Positions 45,401-58,890 of a DNA stretch of 64,000 bases are shown piece after piece. Position numbers and translations under genes: made by a program. The stretch is from Latrodectus hesperus. Its lineage: Eukaryota; Arthropoda; Arachnida; Araneae; Theridiidae. The stretch spans positions 39,023,436-39,087,435 of the forward strand of contig CM075857.1 of assembly GCA_037975125.1 (NCBI GenBank), read 5' to 3'. Position 1 is the stretch's first letter; each line of letters opens with the position of its first letter. The notes under the pieces are model-generated. The model saw nothing but the letters and a program-made list of their open reading frames with translations. It was not told where the DNA came from and did no database searches.

Positions 45401-47346
45401 GCCAAATGAGTTTTAATATTAATTAAATAGCGTTTTCCTTAGTAATATTTAATTATTATTCCTGACAATTTGCTTTTTACAAGCAAAATTGGTTACCTAC
45501 TTTAAAAATAAAGTTTTGACTAGACATGTAGTTTAAAAACTGAAAAATTAAAATGTAGTATTTTCATTTGAAAATATAAAAAGGCCGGAAGATGACTAAT
45601 ATTGTATGTAAGTGCAAAAGAAAAAACAAATTTTAAGAAAATGACAGGGCTATTTCATTCTTTAGACATTCTAATGTCCGACTTCAGTTCACATGTATCC
45701 TATGAGAATTTAGCTAAATTTGAGTTCTTGTTAAAGAAACAATACCATCTTTTATGTTTTAATTAATTAGTCCTTTTACAAATTATTATAGAAAGAATCG
45801 TAATACTTTGTTTGATTCCAAATTTTCAGAAATAATCCGTAGAAAATTTTTCAACTAATAATAGAATACAGGCAGGAAATATTCCATTAACATGTCTCAA
45901 ATTATTAATAACGTAACAAACCAAAATATAATTATTAATAAAATTATATTTCAGTGCTATTCTACCAATAAGGCTCCATTTGTAGTCAAACGTAAATACA
46001 ATTGGAAAATAAAACACTATAAATTGAATAAAAATTACATAAAAACTCAAAAATATTTTTAAGGTGCATTTTTTTATCAAATGAAACAACAAAGTAAATT
46101 AATTATATAATATGATATTTTTTCTTCGTTTCACACGAAAAAACCAAAGAAATAAACACGTGAAACATAAATCAGAGCACATATGTAAAAGAACATGAAA
46201 AAAGCAAAATTAACTTTGCTAACCATGTTAATAGGTTTAATACTGTATGAATAACGAATCATCATGGTAATATTTAACCTTTGCGGTACATATGTTGGGC
46301 TCTAGGTCGTTTTGTTACTATGATAAAGTTTGGAAAATAAATAAAGATTTAGGTTAACCTCTTCACTCTACACGATTGAAATTATCAGGCGGTTGTCATT
46401 GTTTTATGATATCAAATCGGTAGAAATAGACTATAATGTAACACGGTTAAACTACACTTATATTTTAATTTAAAAAAGTGATTGGGAGGGTTTTTAAAAT
46501 TTTACGAAAACAGTAAACTTTTCTCGCTGTGAAGTTCAAGTGTGAAAATTTTTCATCAAGTGAGGAATAAAATAGTAGATTTGGGTAAAATAAAAAATAA
46601 CACGAACATTTTTATCTATGCCTATAAATACAGTTTGAAATCAATTTGTGTGTTTATGTTTTAATCATTATTTATTCTTTTTAGAGTAATTTTTAGGGTT
46701 ATTCAACAGTTATTCGAAAAAATTGAGATTAAATTGTTTCTGTAGTAGCTGTAGCAGCAATAAAATATGTCTAAAAATAAAAATAAAATCATCGGTATTA
46801 TATCTATCAAGAAGTATTTGGTACTTTTTTTGTAATTTGTAAGCAATAATTTTATTTTTATTATTTTTCTTTAACATTAGTTTATCACCAAACAGCATGA
46901 GTTGAGCGAAAACAAAGAAAGGGAATACATGAGGCAAAGTTGAGTAAAGTCCCCCACCTGTCCTTTGTTTTTCTCATTTTTTTCTTATTTCTACCAAATC
47001 TGCTGCAAACATCTGGAAACAAACATTCTCAGAAGAGGGATGAATTCGTCACTCTTTGAATTGTAGAACAAGCAATACTAGTGAGATACTTCTTTTTCCC
47101 ACTTGGGGGATGATCTATCGAGTTTTCTGTCAATGTCTTTAAAGTCACCATATTTAATTGAAACCATGCAAGGTTACCAGTAGTATCCACAAATTACGTT
47201 GCGTTTATAGCAATAAAATGTGTTTGAATTATCAATAAAATTTTGACTACTAATATTTACCTTTTCAGTTTTCTAATTAAATATCAATATATTCAAAACT
47301 GTAATGAGTTGATTTTTACTTATTATTTTTTGTTATAATCGAAATT

Positions 47347-47350
<4 letters not shown>
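42417..47350. other. A+T-rich noncoding DNA
   Basis: No supportable gene over nearly 5 kb. It includes copy 2 of the long dispersed repeat. A less A+T-rich patch at 45000-45410 and another at 46940-47220 were examined, and no domain or repeat signature was recognised in either. Confidence 0.5.
42640..43450 (+). repeat. Copy 2 of the long old dispersed repeat
   Basis: Collinear with 26390-27250; see that entry for shared blocks. It starts about 460 bp after the end of the dead Tc1 at 42182. Confidence 0.68.

Positions 47351-47423
<73 letters not shown>
47351..47423. repeat. (AT)n microsatellite
   Basis: About 73 bp of AT repeats. A second array of about 41 bp lies at 47749-47789. Confidence 0.95.
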
Positions 47424-47425
<2 letters not shown>

Positions 47426-47745
47426 AATAAAAATGTATATAAAATATTAACTTGGGTAGTAAATATTTAAATTTATTGCTATTTTAAAATATAATAAATA
47501 CAATTCTTTTTGTGTAAATGAAACTTGTGTATTACTCTTATGTATGTAACTTTCTTTAGAAGATTTTTTGATTAATAAACATTTTTCTAAATATGCATTC
47601 ATTTATTTATTTAAAATTAATTATTTTATCATAAGGTAATGCATTTCTTAAAAGGTAATATAAAAACTTTAAAAAAAGTATATTTGCTCATTTAAAATTA
47701 AAAATATAATAATTATATTACCAATCACACATGTTGTCAAAGGGT

Positions 47746-47792
<47 letters not shown>

Positions 47793-48096
47793 TAAATGAA
47801 TAAACAAGGTCAATGAGTAGTTTATTGGTAACCAATTATTTAATGTGATCCATGACTATTTGAAATTTAATTAAAAATATAATTCTATATAATATTGCTG
47901 GGAGGTTTTGTTTTTTAAATACAACGAAATTATACAGCACATATAATTTTAAAATCTAATCTCTTACCATCATATATTATCTAATCTTAATTTTATATAT
48001 TATTAAATATTTTAAATAATAACATTGAATTAATGATCAAATTTGAGGCTCACTTTTAAACAACGCATATGATCTAGTAATAGTGGAAGTGAAATA
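47424..48096. other. A+T-rich noncoding DNA
   Basis: Nothing beyond the short (TA)n at 47749-47789. Confidence 0.45.
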
Positions 48097-48320
48097 CAGT
48101 GTCTCACAAAAGTGATGGGACACTTGTGCTTTACAAAAGGAGAGAAACTGTAATTAAATTAAAAATACGTGTACAAATTTTTTGTGGGTGTGTTTCATAC
48201 TTAAATTTAGTAACAATTATTATATAACATACATTTTATCAAAATATTAAAATATTAATTTAATAAAAATATAATTATTTAAAACGAAGCAAAAAATAGC
48301 TCACATAAGTGATGGGACAC
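48097..48320. repeat. Left terminal inverted repeat, two binding-site-like repeats
   Basis: Outer site at 48101-48123 and inner site at 48299-48320, about 198 bp apart, matching the right end at 49566-49818 in inverse orientation. Confidence 0.9.
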
Positions 48321-48480
48321 CATTACATATGCAACAAAAATCGCCTAAAATAAGCAATAAAAATATTTTTTGGGTGTTTTATTTTTACTCAAAAGCGATT
48401 GGCAATAATTTATAAAATCGTCTGCAGTATTTCTCTCCAGATTGTTTTGGAATTTTTGTGTTTTTAAGCTGTGTGCAGCC

Positions 48481-49516
48481 ATGAATGTTAAACGAAAAGA
48501 AACTTCACCTGAAATTCGAAAATTAATTATTAATTTGCATATTGAAAGTGGAAAATCTATTAGAGAAACTGCTGAAACAGTTAACTTGAGTCATTCAATA
48601 GTTTTCAATATCATTAAACGATATAAAAAGAATCAAATAATTCAGAATAAAAGAAGACATGGCCGACCATCAAAGCTATCCAATGGAATAAAGCGAACTG
48701 TTGTTCGAATTATTAAAAAAATCCAAGAATGAGTGCTCCTAAAGTTGCTGCTGATTTACAAGCATTATATGAAGTAATTGTTAATTCTGAAACTATTAGA
48801 AGAGTAATTCGATCTGCTGTATATCACGGTAGAATAGCAATGAAAAAATTCTTCGTAAGTGAAAAGAATAGAAAACTCAGAATGGCTTTCGCAAAATCCA
48901 ACATAAATAAAAATTCTGATTACTGGAATAAAGTTATATTTGCTGATGAGAGTAAATTTAATATATTTGGTTCTGACGGTAGAATCTTGGCATGGAGAAA
49001 ACCGAGGGAAGAATTTTGTAAACAGAACGTGGTGCCAACAGTAAAACATGCTGGAGAAGGAGTTACGGTATGGGAGTTTAAGAAGTCCGCTGGAGTTGAT
49101 AATCTTGCTTTTATTGGCAATAAAATGGATTAGTACAAGTACATTGACAAGTACATCTAAAGCAAAATTTGAAATCTTCAGCTCGAAAATTGAACCTTCA
49201 TAACGATTTTAAATTCTACCAGGACAATGACCCCAAGCACTCTGCTTTGAACGTTAGACTCTGGCTGCTGTATAACTGCACTGAAATAATAAAAACACCT
49301 CCACAATCCCCAGACTTAAATCCAATAGAGAATATTTGGCAAGAATTGGAATCAAGAATTCGCAAACACACCATTTCTTCAAAACAACAATTAAAATCGG
49401 TGCTTCAAGAAGAATGGGGTAAAATCACTCCAGAAATCACAAAAAAATTAGTCAAATCCATCCCAAGAAGATTAAATCATGTCTTAAAAGTAAAAGGAAA
49501 TCCAGCAAAATATTAA
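48481..49516 (+). pseudogene. Tc1-like DD34E transposase, recently broken
   Basis: Starts at ATG 48481 (MNVKRKETSPEIRKLIINLH). It has an N-terminal helix-turn-helix (SIRETAETVNLSHSIVFNII), then RRHGRPSKLSNGIKR. The frame shifts near 48728 after an A-run and resumes MSAPKVAADLQALYE, VIFADESKFNIFGSDG (first catalytic Asp) and PTVKHAGEGVTVWE. A second break lies at 49133-49169. The last frame gives FYQDNDPKHSALNVRLWLL (second Asp) and SPDLNPIENIWQELE (Glu), with 34 residues between Asp and Glu, the DD34E spacing of Tc1. It ends ...KVKGNPAKY, stop. About 340 residues in total, normal for the family. The catalytic acids are all present, so loss of function comes from frameshifts only. Confidence 0.93.
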
Positions 49517-49565
49517 AACCTTTTAAAATGTAAAATTTTTGGATAAATATTTGATGGAAAAGTAA

Positions 49566-49822
49566 GTGTCCCATCACTTATGTGAGCTTTTTTTTGCTCC
49601 GTTCTAAACAATTGTAGTTTTATTTAATTAATATTTTGACAAAATGTGTGTTATGTAATAATTTAAATATGAGACATAATTTTAAATAACTTTACGAAAT
49701 AATTTTAAATAACTTTAAATATGAGACACACCCACAAAAAATTTGTCCATGCTTTTTTAATTTATTTTATTACAGTTTCTTTTTGTAAAGCACAAGTGTC
49801 CCATCACTTTTGTGAGACACTG
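49566..49822. repeat. Right terminal inverted repeat, two binding-site-like repeats
   Basis: Inner site at 49566-49587 and outer site at 49796-49818. Longer than the left end because of an internal duplication of a taattttaaataacttta-type block with an atatgagaca word on each side. Confidence 0.9.
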
Positions 49823-49824
49823 TA

Positions 49825-50850
49825 TGTAGAAGAAATTACATAATATATAATTTTAATGGGGAATATTAAAAGTGCTCCTTACAATAAACTATTCATAATT
49901 ATTAGCTTTTAATTCGGATTTTTTGAATTTTTGGATTAAATACTATATTACGATAAGCAAAAATTTTTAAAAATTTATTAATTTATTATATTTTTTGTGC
50001 AAGCATATATTTTTTTATAATTATTATATAATTAGTATTGAATGATATTCATTAAAACATTTTTTTTACTTTGATGTTTCATTGTGTTGGCACTTTATGT
50101 TTGTAAGATGGTTTCGGTAATTATCAATAATCATGAATAATGATAATAATGATGAGAGTAATGTTTAATTTGAAAAATTTGAGTTATCGAAATTTTCAAT
50201 AATTATGATAATGTCTGTAATTTTTTTACTATTTATAAATAGACGTTTATTCATATTAAGAAAAAATACTTCGTATATGAAACTTCATTTATACAATTTT
50301 AAAAATATTTCAATTAAGCAAATGCAGTTAGTTAATTACAGCAGCATCTTTTGGGTTATATAATACGTAAAATTTAATAAAGTACTTACATAAAATATCC
50401 CTTATGAATTATGGATGACAGAAATTAATACTTTTTATATAATTTAATAAATTTTGTGTAATTTAAAAGCTTTTTTTCAGATTAGCATTGTTCTTATTAA
50501 AGCTTAATATAATATCTTCGGCTGAATTTTGCTCTAAAAATATTTCTGATTTATTAACTAAATATGCAAAAATATTCGGTGTGAGAGATAATAAATGAGA
50601 TTTTAGAAATATTTCTTTCGTTTTTTTATTTTTTTACCCTTTGTATTATCTACTTTTAAGTTTTAAATTGAAAAATAGAAATTCTCAGTTTATATAAATT
50701 CTATATATGTTCAATTTTCACGTATGTTATTTAAGCAATATATACTCTAATGTATGTAAAATAATTATATCAGGGTTAAAATTTATAAGAGTTTTTACTT
50801 TTTACGTTGGTGAGGAAATCTTTCAAAACATTTGGAAAAAGCATCTCCAG
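49825..50850. other. A+T-rich noncoding DNA
   Basis: No supportable feature seen before the coding-like fragment at 50851. Confidence 0.45.
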
Positions 50851-51300
50851 ACCACTTTACCACAATTCCCGATGAAAATTTATATGGGTTGGGAGTCATT
50901 GACAGGGAATTTTGGGGCCCATCATGGAATTTCAACTGGAAACCTTTACACATATACCGAGATAAATCAAGAGAACTAGTGAAAAAGAGCAATCCAGGTT
51001 TAGATAGTAAAAAAGTGGAACAACTGGCAAAAAAGAAATTAGAAGAATGCGCTAAGGACTTGCTTACATTTTATAGGAATATTTAGATAAAAACTTCCTA
51101 ATTTACATAGAATAAAACATTTATTTTCTCCTTAGGTCTTACCTGTTGGAAAAGCTCTTACTGGCAAAGAAATTGAGACCTCAAGGAAAATAAGATTATT
51201 ACCTATTCCCAGATTGTTGCAATTATTTTATGGGGCAAAAGGTGGAAGATTTTGACTGTTCTGAAGATGTGAGGAAAGAAAATGAAAGGTATAAATGTAT
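50851..51300 (+). pseudogene. Broken coding fragment of unknown family
   Basis: Directly after a ctccag acceptor-like site, one frame reads DHFTTIPDENLYGLGVIDRE, FWGPSWNFNWKPLHIYRDKS and RELVKKSNPGLDSKKVEQLA, then KKKLEECAKDLLTFYRNI, stop at 51084-51086. After 48 A+T-rich bases, a strong acceptor (ttttctccttag, ending 51135) opens a second segment, VLPVGKALTGKEIETSRKIR then LLPIPRLLQLFYG. After a one-base shift this continues GQKVEDFDCSEDVRKENER up to a donor-like gtataaat at 51290. Codon use and residue mix look like real protein, unlike the surroundings. No GT donor exists between the two segments, and a frameshift is present, so this is probably a duplicated or decayed gene piece. The family is not recognised. 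Confidence 0.42.
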
Positions 51301-51474
51301 TATCTAATTCTCTTATTTCTTCTGCAAAAACATTTCGAAAAGTAATTTTCAAATTCATAGCCATCTTAATATGGGAATTTATTTTTCAATTAGTAGTAGA
51401 AAGTATTAACATCTGCTCGAAATATATAATAAAGTATATGTAACTCAGATTTTTTCATTTATCTTGTACATTTG

Positions 51475-51905
51475 CAGACCTGCCAACTTTTACGCATCGT
51501 GCGTAAATTTTACGCAAGATGCACAGGATTTACGCTTTTACTGATAGCATGAATTATTTTACGCGTTTCGGTTCTTCTAAACAAAGTTTAAAAAGAAAAT
51601 TTTTTTTATAACTTAGCACATAATGGCGATCTTTTCTCGTTAGCCATGATGAGAAGCGGAAATTAGCACCCCATTCAACCCATCTGTGGGAAGAGAGAAA
51701 TAACTTCCCGGACTGTGTGGTTGCAGAGGCTCCGAAAATGCACATGTCAAACCCTTTTTCTATCGGGGGAGGAGCGGAGAAGGCCTCCAGCTTGAAAAAC
51801 TATAGATGGGGAAAAAAATGGTAGAGTTATAATTTTTTTCTTTAGTCACACGGATTAAAACTGAAAAGTTTTACTGAAATACTTTTCTGAAAGTTGGCAG
51901 GTATG
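51475..51905. mobile_element. Non-autonomous DNA transposon (MITE-like), 431 bp
   Basis: Starts cagacctgccaacttt and ends aaagttggcaggtatg; the ends are inverted repeats (CAGACCTGCCAACTTT / CATACCTGCCAACTTT, one mismatch). Flanked by catttg at 51469-51474 and 51906-51911. Much G+C-richer than the surroundings and without a transposase. CAG-type ends recall hAT elements, but these usually make 8-bp duplications, so the superfamily is left open. Confidence 0.8.
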
Positions 51906-51911
51906 CATTTG

Positions 51912-54755
<2,844 letters not shown>

Positions 54756-54761
54756 GAATTA

Positions 54762-55145
54762 GAATTTGCCATGGTAGAGTAGAATAAAGTAAATTTATCT
54801 TCCAATATGACAAATTTTAACAAAAATTTATATCAGTCTCTAAAATCGTTCTTTGAAAACAATTTATCAAGTGGTGTATAATAAAATATGAACAATTTTA
54901 GCAAAATCTTGTCGGAGTACGGTTGCAAAATTAAAGCAATAAAGTTATTTCTTCTTAGAATTTGTCAAAGTAGAGTAGAATTGAGTAAATGTATCAATAT
55001 GACAAATTTTAGTTACAGATTCGAGTCTCTAGAATTTTTTTCAAAGGAATTTACCAAGTGATTAATTATAAAATTGGAATAAAATTTTTTATAAAAATTT
55101 TGTCAGAGTACGGTTGCAAAGTTAAAGCAATAAAACTACTTCCTC
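54762..55145 (+). repeat. Diverged direct duplication, ~197-bp period
   Basis: Copy 1 from about 54760 and copy 2 from about 54957. Both hold gaatttg, gtagagtagaat, aatatgacaaattttA, atttatcaagtg-like sequence and then gagtacggttgcaaaattaa / gagtacggttgcaaagttaa followed by agcaataaa. Confidence 0.8.
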
Positions 55146-55319
55146 TTACCTTATTTATGTAACTAACAGTTGGGTTGAACTTTTTTCTATTGGAACATGT
55201 CTAGCGTTTCTCCTCTTAGTCGTTATACCATAACCGTATATTAATAGCAGATTAGTTAAACTTATATTGTAATAAAACTATTTTATCATATCAGTAGGAA
55301 ATAATAAGAATTTACAAGC

Positions 55320-56030
55320 AATCAAATGGGAGTGACAACAAAAAACTGGAAGTCAAACTCCAGCTGCTATGAAGCTGACTGAAATGTTATATCCTCAAAT
55401 TAATTACAAATACTTGTGTTCTGAACAAGAAATTACAAGCATCAAGTTACAACAAGAACAACAAACCGGAAGCTATGAAGCTGTCTGAAATGTTATGTTT
55501 TCGAATTAATTACTGATTCTTGTGTTCTGCCCTCATGTTCTACTCTTATGTTATCATTCTAGTGACAACAAGAATATACCAGCATCAAGTGGCAATAAGC
55601 AATTACAAGCATCAAGTGACTACAAGAACAACATACCGGAAGCCAAGAAGCTGACTGAAATGTTATGTTCTCGAATTAATTACTGATTCTTGTGTTCTGC
55701 CCTATTCTTATGTTATCATTTTAGTGACAACAAGAATATAGTAGCATCAAGTGGCAACAAGACATTACAAGCATCAATTGACAACAAGAACAAACCGGAA
55801 GCCATGAAGCTGATTGAAATGTTATGTTCTCGAATTAATTACTGACTCTTGTGTTCTGCCCTCATGTTCTACTCTTATATTATCATTTTAGTGACAACAA
55901 GAATATACTAGCATCAAGTGGCAACAAGCAATTATAAGCATCAAGTGACTACAAGAACAACAAACCGGAAGCCATGAAGCTGACTGAAATGTTATGTTCT
56001 CGAATTAATTACTAGTTCTTGAGTTTTGCC
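55320..56030 (+). repeat. Tandem repeat, 159-170-bp units, about four copies
   Basis: The marker gaaatgttatgttctcgaat (with variants) recurs at about 55381, 55487, 55657, 55816 and 55986. Full units measure 170, 159 and 170 bp. The third unit lacks some sequence around ctcatgttctact, which explains the shorter spacing. Other unit words are accggaagccatgaagctga, gtgacaacaagaatata and agcatcaagtggcaacaag. The first interval is truncated (106 bp). Confidence 0.88.
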
Positions 56031-56270
56031 AATAGTTTCATAACAGTTCCCGTGTTAGGCTCTGTTATTAAGGGTATTGAAATAAATAATAAATAACTTC
56101 CAGAGCTATTTGACACTATTTTTATTCCAAGAAAGGTTTCATTATTAATTACCTATTACTTAAACAGATTTTTTTACATGTTTTGCAGTAAATAAAGATT
56201 ATTTATGATGTTTCCAACGGTAAGAATTTAAAAATATGAGACTCTCATTTTCAATTATTATGTTGATGTC

Positions 56271-56419
<149 letters not shown>

Positions 56420-56479
56420 CAAGTAATGATCTTAATTCTAAAAATAATCGTGGTAATGTAGTCGACTTTGAAAACCGTC

Positions 56480-56900
56480 AAGTAAACGTGGAAGAAAACA
56501 AGACACCCTACTTGGAAAGGATATAAAAAATGAAACATGCCAATGTTGAGCAAGGCGAAAGAAGATTTTCGCCAAAGCCGATTCAAGTTTTCATAAATTT
56601 GTGGGAAAGGGTGAGAAGAAGGGGTTGACGCCTGAGAAGAAGGAGGAGCCAATTGCATTCCAAGTGTTTTTGTGACATTCACTCCACTCTCAATCACAGT
56701 GTCCAATCACGTCCCAGTGCTCACTTTCCCATTAGGACGAAATGCACACAAAAAACATTTTTCAGCGAAAAGTCTCAATTTGTGTCCTTTTTTTTTGGTT
56801 TTCACTTTTTTACACGCCTTTCGTTTCGTCGCTGCAGAATCTCGGCATTCGGTATTGATTCGGAAGACCCATCCGCGGAATGATAAATGAACTTTGTTAA
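56480..56900. promoter_or_regulatory. G+C-elevated, CpG-containing patch: possible promoter/5' exon
   Basis: About 420 bp with balanced composition in an A+T-rich setting and no repeat signature. The minus strand has an open frame with ATG (MVNKVHLSFRGWVFRINTEC, then a Lys-rich stretch) ending at 56707, but it has no signal peptide or known domain. Short purine and pyrimidine runs flank it. Its composition would suit a promoter or 5' UTR exon, possibly of the minus-strand beat-like gene, but nothing links it to that exon. An unidentified repeat is the alternative. Confidence 0.25.
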
Positions 56901-56904
56901 CCAT

Positions 56905-57970
56905 TTTTTTTTAAGTTTTTCTTTTCGCTACCACTCTCTGGTTTCTCGAATTCATTTTTATTCCTTTTTTTTCTATTTTTCACCATCTCTTCTCGAAATG
57001 TTTCTTTTTACTTTTTTGGCTATAATTCTACTGTCCGGCTTCTACTTTTCTTCAGATTTTACACGAAAATAATAACAATAAAAAAAGCAATTATATTTTT
57101 GGAAAAAATAAAAGAAAATCTGGAAATCACCGATTTTTCAATTTCTAGTAGACACAATAAACTTTTAGTTGTTTCATGAATTATTAATGTGTCTAAACCC
57201 TCTTGCGAATCGATTATTATAAACTGTATTTTGCTATGATCGATAAAAGAATGGCTGATTTATTTCATTGATTCAAATAGACGTAGTTCATTTTAGGTAA
57301 AAGGAAATGGGATAATTATAATTTTTACTATTGTACTATTTTACGATTAAAATCGGATTTTAAGTAGTAAAAAAAATAACATTTCAATGCACGATCATTT
57401 ATTTTAAAAAATAAGGTATTAATGTAAAAGAGTTCAAAATATCTAGTTTTTTTTTCACAAATTCTGGTTTATTCAGGTAAATAATTACATATAAACACAA
57501 ATTATATGCATAATATTTATATTATGCACGCCATTCAGTTAACTAAACGATATACTTAGATTTGTTTGTTTTAAAAATACAATGGCATTTTAATTTTCCA
57601 AAATTTTGTTTAAGTTTCCTTAACAATGCATACCTTTATTAGCAGCAGTGTCGTTATTTAAAGTTGTCAACAATTTGAACACTAAGTTCTTATCTGCTGT
57701 GATGATTGAAGGACCACATTTTACATGACATTCTATCATCTTTATTATTAATGATCTATGAACCTATAAGTCACAGTTTCATGCTTAAGACAGCTTTCAG
57801 CGATTGTTTTGATGTCACTTCGTGATTTTTAGGTGGTATTTACAGCAGTTAACAATTGGTGTTGAAGGGCATTTTTCACACATTTCCACAGCTTGTATTT
57901 TCTAAGATTCTTCACTGACCATAAATATGTAAGAAGTAAATGAATCATTGCAAGCCATTGACTTGGTTCA
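56905..57970. other. Noncoding DNA, T-rich then A+T-rich
   Basis: Starts with a pyrimidine-rich run (56900-57060), followed by plain A+T-rich DNA. No gene is supported. Confidence 0.45.
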
Positions 57971-58060
57971 CAGTGGCCCAGTGATCGGTCTCTTCGAAGT
58001 ATTAGGTACCGGGTCCGATCCAGCCACTGTTGTGCAACCGAATATGTATATTGTGCTTCT
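57971..58060 (+). mobile_element. Possible tRNA-like SINE head
   Basis: tggcccagtgatcgg at 57974-57988 resembles a Pol III A box, and gggtccgatcca at 58011-58022 a B box, at a plausible spacing. The local G+C is raised. No tail or target duplication was found, and the minus-strand open frame across it (57829-58077) has no motifs. Tentative. Confidence 0.38.
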
Positions 58061-58890
58061 GCTTTCTCCATGTACATCTATTAAGCCGGGTGATTAGAAG
58101 TTTTCCAGATTTTCTCCTTTCTGACACTTTATAACAACCCACTAACTATGAAATGTCTACCCAGAAGGCAATTGACGCAGTATATGCTAAAATGTTTTAC
58201 AATGGTCTTAGAATTTGGATTGCTTACAACACGGAGTCTATTGACTCACGTCATCCTACACAAGTTTGACACTACAAAAATTAATTCAAACAAGACTAAA
58301 CTTCAGTGTTATTTGCTTGTATGTGAAGCTAGATTAACTGAAACATGTTTTCAATAATTGCGGAATATGATGTGGCAGAATATTCTCAGAGCTTGAATTC
58401 CTCGATGACTGCATTGCGCATTAAGACTAGAGGCGACATTATCCAATGAAGTAGACTAGACACGGCATACCATCATCAGTTTTTCAAAAATAAATTATTC
58501 TTTAGTTTTATAATAAGTTAAACCCAAAAACACAAGCATACTTTGATCTAAAAGTAGAACCATGTTTTTTGAGAGTGAAGGGTATTAGATTCGATACCAG
58601 TTACTCACTGTTCACAAAATTCTACTACTCACTGTTCACAAAAACACTACTCACACTCACAAAAAGCACTATATTTCCACTCTCTGCAAGTACATACGGT
58701 AGAACAGGAGATTGGGAGTCTACCGGTATCTTCCCTTTCAATTCCTGAATATATGGTTCGTTATCAATGAAAACTCCTCTCAGAAAGCATTATCCAACGA
58801 AGATTCAAATGTCACACAGCAGTTGCTAGAGAGCAGAAAGAAAATCCTTCTAGAGATAGTTAATCTTTTTATGACAACACCCAATTTTAT
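58061..58890. other. Noncoding DNA with a short triplicated motif
   Basis: Mixed composition without a recognised gene. actactcactgttcacaaaa-like words repeat about three times at 58604-58672. Confidence 0.45.

Larger units (their letters stand above)
48097..49822 (+). mobile_element. Tc1-like element with long IR/DR terminal repeats
   Basis: 1726 bp, flanked by TA on both sides (48095-48096 and 49823-49824). The first 42 bases at each end are identical inverted repeats beginning cagtgtctcacaaaagtgat. Similarity continues inward with small indels for about 220-260 bp. Each terminal repeat holds two copies of a ~22-bp site: outer tctcacaaaagtgatgggac, inner gctcacataagtgatgggac. This is the IR/DR layout known from some Tc1/mariner elements (Sleeping Beauty is the standard example), where both sites bind transposase. 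The inside encodes one transposase, broken. Near-identical ends and few coding lesions indicate recent activity. Confidence 0.95.

Noticed and set aside
46274..46450. piggyBac-type MITE between two TTAA sites
   Set aside because: TTAA sites are common in this A+T-rich DNA and the proposed ends (cctttgcggtacat versus ccgtgttacat) match too poorly.
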